Source: JAVVPO01 sp036655715
GTDB lineage: Bacteria; Bacillota; Clostridia; Lachnospirales; Cellulosilyticaceae
Assembly: GCA_036655715.1 (NCBI GenBank)
Contig: JAVVPO010000003.1
Span: 19,457-83,456 of the forward strand
Direction of reading: 5' to 3'
Length of the DNA: 64,000 nucleotides
Numbering within the stretch: position 1 is the stretch's first letter; the number at the start of each line of letters is the position of its first letter. The notes under the pieces are model-generated. The model was not told where the DNA came from. It worked only from the letters and a program-made list of their open reading frames with translations, and did not search any database. Shown piece after piece: positions 35,903-45,468 of this stretch. The position numbers and the translations under genes were made by a program.

Positions 35903-36165
35903 TCCGGCACCTCCTCGCTTAATCAATAATTGCTGCTTTTGCAGTATGAACCTCACACCATATACCTGTCCATACTGATTATATTACTATAACCAAATAT
36001 GAACGCCTCTGGCGCTCGGGAATTGATGCTTCATAAATAACTTAAATATTCTTATTACTAAGATTTATTTTTACTTATTTAATATCAACATCTATTGTGT
36101 CTTGTAACGAGTAAAACATAAACTACTCTTTCGAGGTTAGGGTTTATGTGTACTCTTACACACAC
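35903..36165 (-). other. 5' leader of the str operon
   Basis: About 260 nt upstream of rpsL without a coding region. Many Firmicutes place an L7Ae-family gene (ybxF/rplGB) between rpoC and rpsL; none is seen here. The leader has only short possible stems. Confidence 0.5.
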
Positions 36166-36171
36166 TAACGA

Positions 36172-36201
36172 ATTTTAACACTTTTGACTTTATGTTGTCA
36201 A
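36172..36201 (-). promoter_or_regulatory. promoter of the str operon (rpsL-rpsG-fusA-tuf)
   Basis: TTGACA (36196-36201) with TAAAAT (36172-36177), spacer 18 bases, minus strand; start expected near 36165. Confidence 0.8.
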
Positions 36202-36312
36202 GGGTATTTTTTAGCTTAATCTTTTTGCGTTTGTTACCCTTACTTATTATAATCCCTTAGCTTACAATTTGCACGTGGTATTTATAGGTATATATTATCC
36301 TTTTAAAAGGAT

Positions 36313-36354
36313 AAAGATTAGGGGTTACCTCTTCAGAAGTAACCCCTAATCTTT
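36313..36354 (-). terminator. terminator after rpoC
   Basis: Sixteen-bp perfect stem, 36313-36328 with 36339-36354, three bases after the rpoC stop; followed on the minus strand by a U-rich stretch. It separates the rpoBC and str transcripts. Confidence 0.8.
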
Positions 36355-36357
36355 TTA

Positions 36358-39300
36358 TTATAATTCCCCTATACTAACATCAATCTTACGATATCTGTCC
36401 ATACCTGTACCTGCAGGGATTAGTTTACCGATAATTACGTTTTCTTTAAGACCAATCAGTGGATCCACTTTACCTTTGATAGCTGCTTCTGTAAGAACTC
36501 TTGTTGTCTCTTGGAATGATGCAGCTGATAAGAAGGATTCTGTTGCTAAAGAAGCTTTAGTGATACCTAGAAGAGTGTTTTTACCCATTGCTGGTTCTAA
36601 ACCTTCTGCTATAGTTTGTTCGTTGATTGATTCAAAATCAAGAACGTCTACGAGACTTCCTGGTAATAAGCTTGTATCACCATTCTCCTCAATCTTAATC
36701 TTCTTAAGCATTTGACGTACAATAACCTCAACGTGTTTATCGTTGATATCAACCCCTTGAAGTCTGTATACACGTTGCACTTCTTGGAGCATGTAATCTT
36801 GTACTCCCCTGATTCCTTTAATCTTAAGGATATCATGTGGGTTAACACTACCTTCTGTAAGTTCATCTCCAGCTTCTACAAAATCTCCATCTAATACTTT
36901 GATTCTTGAACCATATGGTATTAAATAAGGTTTTGCTTGGACTTCCCCTTCAGTGCCAGTAATGCTAATTTCACGTTTTTTCTTAGTTTCTATTATGTTG
37001 ACAGTACCAGCGAACTCAGCAACAATTGCAAGTCCTTTTGGTTTACGTGCCTCAAATAGTTCCTCGATACGTGGAAGACCTTGTGTGATGTCATCTCCAG
37101 CGATACCACCTGTATGGAAAGTACGCATTGTAAGTTGTGTACCAGGTTCCCCGATAGATTGAGCAGCGATGATACCTACTGATTCCCCAATTCTAACTTG
37201 GTTTCCTGATGACATATTTGCTCCGTAACATCTAGCACATATACCAATTTTAGATTTACATGAAAGTGCAGTTCTAATCTTCACTTTAGTAATACCTAAT
37301 TTTGCATCAATATATTCAGCCATATTTGGTGAAATCATGTCATTTGCAGGAACTAATAGTTCTCCTGTTTCTGGATGCACAATATCTTCTGCTGCAAAAC
37401 GACCTGTAATTCTCTCACTTAATGGTTCAATAACTTCTGACCCATCTTTGAATGCTTTTACCCACATACCTGGAGTAGTAGGGTATTCTTCACTGCGACA
37501 ATCTTTCTCCCTAACGATAACATCTTGTGATACGTCAACAAGACGACGTGTAAGGTATCCTGAATCGGCTGTCTTAAGCGCTGTATCGGCAAGACCTTTA
37601 CGAGCACCATGGGCAGAAATGAAGTATTCAAGTACTGTTAAACCTTCACGGAAGTTAGCTTTGATTGGAAGCTCGATAATACGTCCTGATGGTGATGCCA
37701 TCAGTCCACGCATACCTGCAAGCTGCTTAATCTGATTGTTAGATCCACGGGCACCAGAGTGAGCCATCATGTAGATATTGTTATATCTACCAAGTCCATC
37801 TAATAGTGCTTTAGTAATCTTCTCATTTGCTGAGTTCCATGCTTGAATAACTTTGTTGTAACGTTCTTCATCTGTCATTAGACCACGTTTAAATAATTTT
37901 GTAACATGATCTACTGCTTTTTCAGCTTCATCTAAGTACTCTTGTTTTCTCTCTGGGATAACCATATCTGATACAGATACAGTAAGTGCTCCACGAGTAG
38001 AGAATTTGAATCCAAGGTCTTTTATGTTGTCTAGAAGAATAGCAGTATCTGTTGCACCATGTGTATTGATGCATTTTTTGATAATCTTACCTAGATCTTT
38101 TTTACCTACTAGGTAGTTAATCTCATATTCGAATACATTTTCTGGAATACTTCTATCTACAAGACCTAAATCTTGAGGGATAACTTCATTGAAGATGATA
38201 CGCCCTACTGTAGTTTCTGTCATACCAGTCATTGACTCGCCATTTACTTCAATTGTTTTACGTACTTTAATACGCGCATGAAGAGAGATAACTTTATTAT
38301 CATAAGCTAATATCGCTTCTTTTTCATCTTTGAAATACTTGCCTTCTCCTGGCTCACCCTCTTTATCAAGAGTTAAGTAATATGTTCCAAGAACCATATC
38401 CTGTGAAGGAACAGCTACTGGAGCACCATCTGAAGGTTTAAGTAAGTTGTTTGGGGCAAGTAATAAGAATCTACACTCTGCTTGTGCTTCTACTGATAAA
38501 GGCACGTGGATCGCCATCTGGTCACCATCGAAGTCAGCGTTGTAAGCTGCACATACAAGAGGATGAAGTTTTAATGCACGACCTTCTACTAATGTAGGTT
38601 CGAACGCTTGGATCCCAAGTCTATGAAGAGTAGGAGCACGGTTAAGCATAACTGGATGCTGACGGATAACTTCTTCTAAGACATCCCAAACTTCTGGATT
38701 AAGTCTTTCAATCATATGCTTAGCATTTTTAATGTTATGTGCTAAACCATCTGCTACTAATTTTTTCATAACGAATGGTTTGAATAGCTCGATAGCCATT
38801 TCTTTTGGCACACCACATTGGTAGATTTTAAGGTTTGGTCCTACTACGATAACTGAACGTCCTGAGTAGTCAACACGTTTACCAAGTAAGTTCTGACGGA
38901 AACGACCAGCTTTACCTTTAAGCATATCTGATAAAGATTTAAGTGGACGGTTTCCAGGTCCTGTAACTGGTCTACCGCGTCTACCGTTGTCAATAAGTGC
39001 ATCAACTGCTTCTTGTAACATACGTTTTTCATTTCTTACGATGATATTAGGAGCTCCTAAATCAAGTAATCTCTTAAGACGGTTGTTACGGTTGATAACA
39101 CGTCTATAAAGGTCATTAAGGTCTGATGTAGCAAATCTTCCACCATCTAACTGAATCATAGGTCTTAAATCTGGTGGTAAAACTGGGATAACATCAAGTA
39201 CCATCCATTGTGGTCTATTACCAGAAAGTCTGAATGCTTCAATAACCTCTAAACGTTTGATAATACGAATTCTTTTTTGACCTGTTGTGTCTTTAAGTGC

Positions 39301-39900
39301 AGCTTTAAGTTCTACACTTTCACCTTCAAGGTCAATATCTGAGAGAAGCTTTTTAATAGCTTCTGCACCCATTTCTGCTGTGAATGAGGCATATCCGTAT
39401 TTCTCTTCTGCTTCTCTGTACTCTTTTTCTGTTAATACTTCTTTATATGATAAACCTGTTTCTTTTGGATCTGTAACTACATAACATGCAAAATAAAGAA
39501 TTTTCTCTAATAATCTTGGAGATATATTGAGTATAAGCCCCATTCTACTTGGTATGCCTTTGAAGTACCAGATATGAGACACTGGAGCTGCAAGCTCTAT
39601 ATGTCCCATTCTCTCACGACGTACTTTTGCCTTTGTAACTTCAACACCACAACGATCACAAATTACGCCTTTGTATCTAATACGCTTGTATTTTCCACAA
39701 TGACACTCCCAGTCTTTGTTAGGTCCAAATATTTTTTCACAAAATAACCCATCACGCTCTGGTCTTTGTGTACGGTAGTTGATTGTTTCTGGCTTTCTTA
39801 CTTCTCCTCTAGACCATTCACGTATTTTATCTGGGGAAGCTAATCCTATCCTTATACTTTCAAACAAGATAGATTGATCCATGTTTGTCATGACCTCCAC
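36358..39900 (-). CDS. rpoC: RNA polymerase beta' subunit
   Basis: 1180 residues. N-terminal zinc ribbon C66, C68, C81, C84; catalytic NADFDGDQM with the three Mg-binding aspartates; second zinc site in CKSKIGICARCYG; bridge and trigger helix region TMRTFHTGG. Start ambiguous between GTG 39900 and ATGs at 39891 and 39882, because the GGGAGTGGAGG ribosome site can serve more than one. Fifteen bases after rpoB. Confidence 0.98.
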   Translation of the reverse strand: MEVMTNMDQSILFESIRIGLASPDKIREWSRGEVRKPETINYRTQRPERDGLFCEKIFGPNKDWECHCGKYKRIRYKGVICDRCGVEVTKAKVRRERMGHIELAAPVSHIWYFKGIPSRMGLILNISPRLLEKILYFACYVVTDPKETGLSYKEVLTEKEYREAEEKYGYASFTAEMGAEAIKKLLSDIDLEGESVELKAALKDTTGQKRIRIIKRLEVIEAFRLSGNRPQWMVLDVIPVLPPDLRPMIQLDGGRFATSDLNDLYRRVINRNNRLKRLLDLGAPNIIVRNEKRMLQEAVDALIDNGRRGRPVTGPGNRPLKSLSDMLKGKAGRFRQNLLGKRVDYSGRSVIVVGPNLKIYQCGVPKEMAIELFKPFVMKKLVADGLAHNIKNAKHMIERLNPEVWDVLEEVIRQHPVMLNRAPTLHRLGIQAFEPTLVEGRALKLHPLVCAAYNADFDGDQMAIHVPLSVEAQAECRFLLLAPNNLLKPSDGAPVAVPSQDMVLGTYYLTLDKEGEPGEGKYFKDEKEAILAYDNKVISLHARIKVRKTIEVNGESMTGMTETTVGRIIFNEVIPQDLGLVDRSIPENVFEYEINYLVGKKDLGKIIKKCINTHGATDTAILLDNIKDLGFKFSTRGALTVSVSDMVIPERKQEYLDEAEKAVDHVTKLFKRGLMTDEERYNKVIQAWNSANEKITKALLDGLGRYNNIYMMAHSGARGSNNQIKQLAGMRGLMASPSGRIIELPIKANFREGLTVLEYFISAHGARKGLADTALKTADSGYLTRRLVDVSQDVIVREKDCRSEEYPTTPGMWVKAFKDGSEVIEPLSERITGRFAAEDIVHPETGELLVPANDMISPNMAEYIDAKLGITKVKIRTALSCKSKIGICARCYGANMSSGNQVRIGESVGIIAAQSIGEPGTQLTMRTFHTGGIAGDDITQGLPRIEELFEARKPKGLAIVAEFAGTVNIIETKKKREISITGTEGEVQAKPYLIPYGSRIKVLDGDFVEAGDELTEGSVNPHDILKIKGIRGVQDYMLQEVQRVYRLQGVDINDKHVEVIVRQMLKKIKIEENGDTSLLPGSLVDVLDFESINEQTIAEGLEPAMGKNTLLGITKASLATESFLSAASFQETTRVLTEAAIKGKVDPLIGLKENVIIGKLIPAGTGMDRYRKIDVSIGEL

Positions 39901-39915
39901 TCCCTTCTATAGCTT

Positions 39916-42900
39916 TTATAAATCCAAATCATCTATTGATTCTTCAAAGAGTATATCTGGCTCTACTTCTTCAAAATCAAAATCGATACTGGCGTCATCT
40001 TCTAACTCTGTCTCATGTAAATCTGCATCTTCCTCTATAAATACTGGAGTTACAGGTGCATCTTCTAAACCTTCTATATTTACTGGTGCTACAACTATTC
40101 CTTCTTCTGCGCTTTCCTTGATTTCTACTTCATCCATATCAGAAGTAAGAACACGTACGTCAAGTGCAAGAGATTGAAGTTCTTTAAGAAGAACTTTGAA
40201 TGATTCAGGTATACCTGGCTCAGGAATATTTTCACCTTTAACAATAGCTTCATAAGTTTTTACACGACCAACAACGTCGTCAGATTTAATTGTAAGAATT
40301 TCTTGAAGTGTGTAAGCAGCACCATATGCCTCAAGTGCCCAAACTTCCATCTCTCCAAAACGCTGTCCACCGAATTGCGCTTTACCACCAAGTGGTTGTT
40401 GCGTAATTGTTGCGTATGGTCCAGTTGAACGTGCATGCATTTTATCATCTACCAAGTGATGTAACTTGAGGTAGTGCATGTATCCTACTGTAACAGGATT
40501 ATCAAATGCTTCACCTGTTCTACCATCTCTTAATCTAACTTTACCCGTTCTATCAAGAGGAACACCTTCCCACTCTTTTCTGTGGTCAAGATTGTTTTCT
40601 AAATATGCGTATGCTTCATCTCCGAGTTTACATCTCCATTTATCAGAGAACTCTTCCCATGAATTATTTACATAGTCATTTGCCATCTCTAGTGTTTCCA
40701 TGATATCTTGCTCGTTTGCACCGTCAAATACTGGTGTTGCGATTTTAAATCCTAATGCTTTAGCAGCAAGACCTAAATGCACCTCTAATACCTGTCCAAT
40801 GTTCATACGAGATGGAACGCCTAGTGGATTAAGAACGATATCAAGTGCTCTACCATTTGGTAAAAATGGCATATCTTCTATTGGAAGAACTCTTGAGATA
40901 ACCCCTTTGTTACCATGACGTCCCGCCATCTTATCACCAACAGAGATTTTTCTCTTTTGAGCAATATAACAACGTACCATCTTGTTAACACCTGGAGCTA
41001 ATTCATCTCCGTTTTCACGTGTGAAGGTCTTCACATCTACGATGATTCCCGCTTCACCATGAGGTACTCTAAGAGATGTATCTCTTACTTCCCTTACTTT
41101 TTCACCAAAGATCGCACGAAGAAGTCTTTCTTCAGCTGTAAGCTCTGTTTCTCCTTTTGGAGTTACACGGCCTACAAGAATGTCTCCTGAACGCACTTCT
41201 GCCCCTATACGAATAATTCCTCTTTCGTCTAGATCTTTTAATGCATCGTCTCCTACGTTTGGAATATCTCTTGTGATTTCTTCTGGTCCTACTTTTGTAT
41301 CACGAGATTCTACTTCATACTCTTCAATATGAACAGATGTGTAGATATCTTCTTTAACTAATCTCTCACTAAGTAGGATAGCATCCTCATAGTTGTAACC
41401 TTCCCATGTCATAAATCCAATCAGTGGGTTTTGTCCTAGTGCAAGTTCACCATTATCTGTAGATGGACCATCAGCTAAAATTTCACCTTTTTTGACTACA
41501 TCACCCTTATTAATAAGAGGAATTTGATTAATACATGTACCTTGATTACTTCTAACAAACTTAGTTAATTTATATGAATGTTTTTTACCATCTTCTGATT
41601 TGATAACAATCTCGTCAGCTGTTACTTTGTCTATTACACCATCTTCTTTGGCAATTGCAAGTACACCAGAGTCTCTAGCTGCTTTGCACTCCATACCTGT
41701 ACCAACAATTGGGCTGTCTGTACGGATAAGTGGAACTGCCTGACGTTGCATGTTGGCACCCATGAGGGCACGGTTCGCATCATCATTCTCAAGGAATGGA
41801 ATCATAGCTGTCGCAACGGATACGATCTGTTTTGGAGAAATATCCATTAAGTCAATTTCTGTGTAATCAAATTCTAAAATTTCTTCACGACGTCTAGCAG
41901 TAACTTTCTTATGAATGAATTCTTTGTTATCATTTAAAGGAGCTGTTGCTTGACATACTGTGTAGTTCTCTTCTTCATCCGCAGTAATATAAATAACATC
42001 ATCTGTTACTCTTGGTACTGGGCCAGACTTATCTACTACTCTATATGGCGCTTCAATGAAACCATACTCATTAATACGCGCAAATGTAGCAAGTGAGTTG
42101 ATAAGACCGATATTTGGACCCTCAGGTGTCTCGATAGGACACATACGACCATAATGTGAATGGTGTACGTCACGCACTTCGAATCCAGCACGTTCTCTTG
42201 AAAGACCACCAGGTCCTAATGCTGATAATCTTCTCTTATGAGTAAGCTCTGCAAGAGGGTTGTTTTGGTCCATGAACTGAGATAACTGTGAACTACCAAA
42301 GAATTCTTTAATAGCTGCAGTTACAGGTCTAATATTGATGAATGTTTGTGGGCTAAGTACTTCTGAATCTTGTACTGTCATTCTTTCACGAACAACTCTT
42401 TCCATACGAGCAAGTCCAATACGGAATTGATTCTGAAGAAGTTCTCCAACCGCACGAATACGACGGTTACCAAGGTGATCAATATCGTCCTTGTTTCCTA
42501 CGCCATATTCAACATGAATATTGTAGTTAATAGAAGCAAAAATATCTTCTAAAGTAACGTGTTTTGGTACCAATTCATTGAATCTGTCTTTAATAGCACG
42601 TTTGATATCGTCCATTTCTTCATTGTTTTCAATGATGTCTGCAAGAACTGGATAGTATACAGTATCTTTGATACCAAGTTCTTCTGGATTAATATCTAGG
42701 AAATGAGTAATATCTACACTTTGGTTAGTAAGTACTTTGATTGGTCTATCTGAATCTGATACTTCTACTAAAACATATGCTGCACCTGTGTTTTGGATTT
42801 TGTCGGCTAAGCCTACTGAAATCTTCTCACCGCTACTCGCTACTACTTCTCCTGTAAACATATCAACTACATCTTCAGCAAGTCTAAAGCCAGTTACTCT

Positions 42901-43758
42901 ATTTCTAAGTGCTAACTTTTTGTTAAACTTGTAACGTCCAACTTTAGCAAGGTCATACCTTCTAGCATCAAAGAACATGTTGCCAAGAAGTGTCTGAGCA
43001 CTCTCTACTGTTGGTGGTTCACCTGGACGAATACGTTTGTAAATCTCTAAGAGACCTTCTTCGTAAGTCTTAGTTGAATCCTTTTCAATTGTTTCTAAGA
43101 TTTTTGGCTCTTCACCAAACATATCTAAAATTTCTGCATCTGACCCTAATCCTAATGCACGTAACAGCACTGTTACTGGTACTTTACGTGTACGGTCAAC
43201 TCTAACATAGAAAATATCATTTGAGTCGGTCTCGTACTCGAGCCAAGCACCTCTATTTGGAATTACTGTCGCAGAGAATAATCTTTTACCTATTTTGTCA
43301 AAATCGATGCCATAATAGATACCTGGAGAACGTACCAGCTGACTTACGATAACACGCTCTGCCCCATTAATAATAAATGTACCATTTACAGTCATCAGTG
43401 GGAATTCACCCATGAAAACATCATTATCAATAGTTTCTCCTGTTTCTTTGTTATGAAGACGCGCTTTAACTTTTAAAGCTGTCGCATAGTTTGAATCTCT
43501 TTCTTTGGCTTCCTCTACAGTATACTTAGGTTTACTGTCTAACGTAAAGTCAACAAACTCAAGCATAAGATTCCCATTGAAGTCTGTTATAGGTGAAATA
43601 TCCTGGAATACTTCTTTAAGCCCTTCTTTTAAGAACCAGTTATAGGAGTCCTTTTGAACTTCTATTAAGTTAGGTATTTCAAAAATCTCATCTGCCATGG
43701 CATAGCTCATACGAACTTGTCTACCCGTTTGAATTGGGCGTATTTTAGATTTTTGCAT
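39916..43758 (-). CDS. rpoB: RNA polymerase beta subunit
   Basis: 1280 residues from the ATG at 43758 (AAGGGGTGA eight bases upstream) rather than a TTG seven codons earlier. Rifampicin pocket SSQLSQFMDQNNPLAELTHK followed by RRLSALGPGG is wild type at the usual resistance positions. The C terminus carries a roughly 70-residue, strongly acidic tail after the conserved LKELQSLALDV, as in other Clostridia. Confidence 0.98.
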   Translation of the reverse strand: MQKSKIRPIQTGRQVRMSYAMADEIFEIPNLIEVQKDSYNWFLKEGLKEVFQDISPITDFNGNLMLEFVDFTLDSKPKYTVEEAKERDSNYATALKVKARLHNKETGETIDNDVFMGEFPLMTVNGTFIINGAERVIVSQLVRSPGIYYGIDFDKIGKRLFSATVIPNRGAWLEYETDSNDIFYVRVDRTRKVPVTVLLRALGLGSDAEILDMFGEEPKILETIEKDSTKTYEEGLLEIYKRIRPGEPPTVESAQTLLGNMFFDARRYDLAKVGRYKFNKKLALRNRVTGFRLAEDVVDMFTGEVVASSGEKISVGLADKIQNTGAAYVLVEVSDSDRPIKVLTNQSVDITHFLDINPEELGIKDTVYYPVLADIIENNEEMDDIKRAIKDRFNELVPKHVTLEDIFASINYNIHVEYGVGNKDDIDHLGNRRIRAVGELLQNQFRIGLARMERVVRERMTVQDSEVLSPQTFINIRPVTAAIKEFFGSSQLSQFMDQNNPLAELTHKRRLSALGPGGLSRERAGFEVRDVHHSHYGRMCPIETPEGPNIGLINSLATFARINEYGFIEAPYRVVDKSGPVPRVTDDVIYITADEEENYTVCQATAPLNDNKEFIHKKVTARRREEILEFDYTEIDLMDISPKQIVSVATAMIPFLENDDANRALMGANMQRQAVPLIRTDSPIVGTGMECKAARDSGVLAIAKEDGVIDKVTADEIVIKSEDGKKHSYKLTKFVRSNQGTCINQIPLINKGDVVKKGEILADGPSTDNGELALGQNPLIGFMTWEGYNYEDAILLSERLVKEDIYTSVHIEEYEVESRDTKVGPEEITRDIPNVGDDALKDLDERGIIRIGAEVRSGDILVGRVTPKGETELTAEERLLRAIFGEKVREVRDTSLRVPHGEAGIIVDVKTFTRENGDELAPGVNKMVRCYIAQKRKISVGDKMAGRHGNKGVISRVLPIEDMPFLPNGRALDIVLNPLGVPSRMNIGQVLEVHLGLAAKALGFKIATPVFDGANEQDIMETLEMANDYVNNSWEEFSDKWRCKLGDEAYAYLENNLDHRKEWEGVPLDRTGKVRLRDGRTGEAFDNPVTVGYMHYLKLHHLVDDKMHARSTGPYATITQQPLGGKAQFGGQRFGEMEVWALEAYGAAYTLQEILTIKSDDVVGRVKTYEAIVKGENIPEPGIPESFKVLLKELQSLALDVRVLTSDMDEVEIKESAEEGIVVAPVNIEGLEDAPVTPVFIEEDADLHETELEDDASIDFDFEEVEPDILFEESIDDLDL

Positions 43759-43872
43759 GTGTACTCTCACCCCTTGCAAAATTTATAAATAATGCAGCAA
43801 GCTGCATTCTTCCGATAATAAGATTTAAACGCTACATATCCTAATTTTAATTGTCGAATAATATTAGATTGA

Positions 43873-43903
43873 AATATATTAAAATCAGATTATGTATTGT
43901 CAA
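43873..43903 (-). promoter_or_regulatory. candidate rpoBC promoter P2
   Basis: TTGACA at 43898-43903 with AATATA at 17 bases or TATATT (43873-43878) at 19 bases; about 115-130 bases before rpoB. Confidence 0.55.
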
Positions 43904-43964
43904 GATAATTTGTCTATGCTATAATTGTTCTAAAAGAACAAATTGCACATTGACGCATTTTATA

Positions 43965-43993
43965 ATGCTATCAGAAAAAAAAGGGCACGTCAA
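43965..43993 (-). promoter_or_regulatory. candidate rpoBC promoter P1, extended -10
   Basis: TTGACG (43988-43993) and TGATAGCAT extended -10 (hexamer 43965-43970) with a 17-base spacer. The -35 lies in the loop of an A/T-ended hairpin (43977-43985 with 43995-44003) that resembles a terminator. Confidence 0.6.
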
Positions 43994-44102
43994 CCCCTTT
44001 TTTCTATTTTATACATCTTTTCTACAATTTCTTGCTTTTAGCCTACATTGGCTTAATAATTCATGATTATAACATTTTATGCATTTAAATATATCATTCT
44101 GT

Positions 44103-44135
44103 GTAGGTAGCTTCAAGGGGAGCTGCCTACTTTTT
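44103..44135 (+). terminator. orphan plus-strand terminator-like hairpin
   Basis: GTAGGTAGCT (44103-44112) pairs with AGCTGCCTAC (44121-44130) and is followed by five Ts on the plus strand, although no plus-strand gene is visible nearby. Confidence 0.5.
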
Positions 44136-44148
44136 ATTTACCCAAAAG

Positions 44149-44222
44149 TTATACACATTCCAAAAGCCTTTTCTCCTAAAATTCATCATTTTTATCCACA
44201 TTCAAATCACAACTGTTGATAA
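44149..44222. promoter_or_regulatory. cluster of DnaA-box-like sites between rplL and rpoB
   Basis: TTATACACA (44149-44157) and TTATCCACA (44192-44200) match TTATNCACA; a relaxed box, TTATCAACA, lies on the opposite strand at 44214-44222. They lie in a 567-base gene-free gap that otherwise holds the rplL terminator and the rpoBC promoters. Confidence 0.45.
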
Positions 44223-44276
44223 ATCTGCATAAATTACGAGCAGGCTCTCTGCCCTATACATGTCTAAAGGGATAAA

Positions 44277-44306
44277 AAAAGAGGCAACACAAGTTGCCCC
44301 TCTTTT
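44277..44306 (-). terminator. intrinsic terminator after rplL
   Basis: AAAAGAGGGGCAAC pairs with GTTGCCTCTTTT around a four-base loop, followed by a run of seven Us on the minus strand, 20 bases past the rplL stop. It separates rplJL from rpoBC. Confidence 0.9.
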
Positions 44307-44325
44307 AAAAGCAAATTCACATTAA

Positions 44326-44694
44326 TTATTTTAATGTAACTTTTGCTCCAACTTCTTCTAATTTAGCTTTGATAGCTTCAGCATCTTCTTTTGAGATACC
44401 TTCTTTAAGAACTTTTGGAGTTCCTTCTACTACATCTTTAGCTTCTTTTAAACCAAGACCTGTTAATTCACGAACAGCTTTGATTACTTTGATTTTTTCT
44501 GATCCAGCTTCTGTTAACTCAACATCGAATTCAGTTTTTTCTTCTGCTGCTACTGCTCCAGCTGCTGCAACCATAACGCCTGCTGCTGCTGATACTCCGA
44601 ACTCTTCTTCACATGCTGTTACAAGTTCGTTTAATTCTAAGATTGTTAATTCTTTAATAGCTTCGATCATTTCTTGGATAGTTAATTTTGCCAT
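44326..44694 (-). CDS. rplL: 50S ribosomal protein L7/L12
   Basis: 122 residues from the ATG at 44694 (GGAGGTG six bases upstream). N-terminal dimerisation domain with IKELTILELNELV, an alanine-rich hinge around residues 38-52, and C-terminal KIKVIKAVRELTGLGLKEAKD. The flexible stalk that recruits GTPase factors. Confidence 0.98.
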   Translation of the reverse strand: MAKLTIQEMIEAIKELTILELNELVTACEEEFGVSAAAGVMVAAAGAVAAEEKTEFDVELTEAGSEKIKVIKAVRELTGLGLKEAKDVVEGTPKVLKEGISKEDAEAIKAKLEEVGAKVTLK

Positions 44695-44752
44695 TATAAG
44701 CACCTCCGTAATTTGTTTGTTTAATTAAATGATTGCGAACTTAACGTTCTGA

Positions 44753-45241
44753 TTATTCTGCGTCTTTTTCAGCGATTTGCTTAATAACACGTGCAAAGCT
44801 TGAAATAGGTGACTTGAAGCTTCCAAGTAATCTTCCAAGTAATTCTTCTCTTGGAGCGATATTACCGATTGCAACCATTCCGTTTGCATCGTAGTAAGTA
44901 CCTTCAACAACACCAGCTTTGAATTCTAACTTCTCGTTTGTTTTAGCTATTTTAGCTAATACTCTTGGACCTGCTGTAGCATCAGTATAGCTGATTGCCA
45001 TTGCAGTTGGTCCTTCAAGATGTTTTGCAAGTTCCGCGAACTCAGTTCCTTCAATAGCGAAGTTTACCATAGTATTTTTGTATACTTTGTATTCTACACC
45101 AGCTTCTCTTAATTCACGACGAAGTGTAGTATCTTGTTCTACAGTAAGACCTCTATAGTCTACTAAAGTGATAGAACTAGCTCCGTTTATCTTTGCTTTG
45201 ATTTCATCAACTACTACTTGTTTTCCATCGATTTTTGCCAT
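44753..45241 (-). CDS. rplJ: 50S ribosomal protein L10
   Basis: 162 residues: VDYRGLTVEQDTTLRRELRE, YKVYKNTMVNFA and an alpha-helical C-terminal end that anchors L7/L12 dimers. It is preceded by an L10 leader with a built-in terminator, so the L10(L12)4 complex probably represses its own synthesis. Confidence 0.98.
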   Translation of the reverse strand: MAKIDGKQVVVDEIKAKINGASSITLVDYRGLTVEQDTTLRRELREAGVEYKVYKNTMVNFAIEGTEFAELAKHLEGPTAMAISYTDATAGPRVLAKIAKTNEKLEFKAGVVEGTYYDANGMVAIGNIAPREELLGRLLGSFKSPISSFARVIKQIAEKDAE

Positions 45242-45246
45242 TGTTA

Positions 45247-45410
45247 CACCTCCCTAAAATCCAGGTTATGTCATAAAAATACCACTTTGCTTATCTTTCC
45301 GCAGGCAAAGTGGCTAATACATCCGTCCATTTATCATAAGACCTCGGTAGGTTGTATACGTTATGTCTTTCGACACCTACTGTCTGCGGTACAGTATTCT
45401 TTTATCAACA
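45247..45410 (-). ncRNA. L10 leader with transcription attenuator
   Basis: The transcript shows the L10-binding kink-turn-type elements ACCGCAGACAGTAGGTG (about 45376-45392) and AACCTACCGAGG (about 45343-45354), which pair as GTAGGT/ACCTAC. Downstream, CCACTTTGC (45305-45313 on the plus strand complement) pairs with GCAAAGTGG (45282-45290) followed by a U-rich tract, an intrinsic terminator. This matches the known Firmicutes L10_leader family (Rfam), which resembles the L10 site of 23S rRNA. Confidence 0.88.
45275..45313 (-). terminator. attenuator terminator in the L10 leader
   Basis: Nine-bp stem, 45282-45290 with 45305-45313, followed on the minus strand by TATTTTT; 35 bases before the rplJ start. 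Confidence 0.85.
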
Positions 45411-45416
45411 TCATTG

Positions 45417-45445
45417 ATGATACCATCTTTGACATTGCTTGTCAA
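45417..45445 (-). promoter_or_regulatory. promoter of rplJ-rplL
   Basis: TTGACA (45440-45445) and TATCAT (45417-45422), spacer 17, with an extended TGG element before the -10. Confidence 0.88.
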
Positions 45446-45468
45446 CATCTATTTACTACCAATAAATA

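Noticed and set aside
36712..37735. Long plus-strand frames opposite rpoC
   Set aside because: They mirror the codon pattern of rpoC and show no family features.
43851..44066. Plus-strand 71-codon frame upstream of rpoB
   Set aside because: Low-complexity composition, no ribosome site, and it overlaps both rpoBC promoters.
44103..44135. CRISPR or transposon end at the GTAGGTAGCT hairpin
   Set aside because: Single hairpin, no repeats, no transposase and no target duplication nearby.
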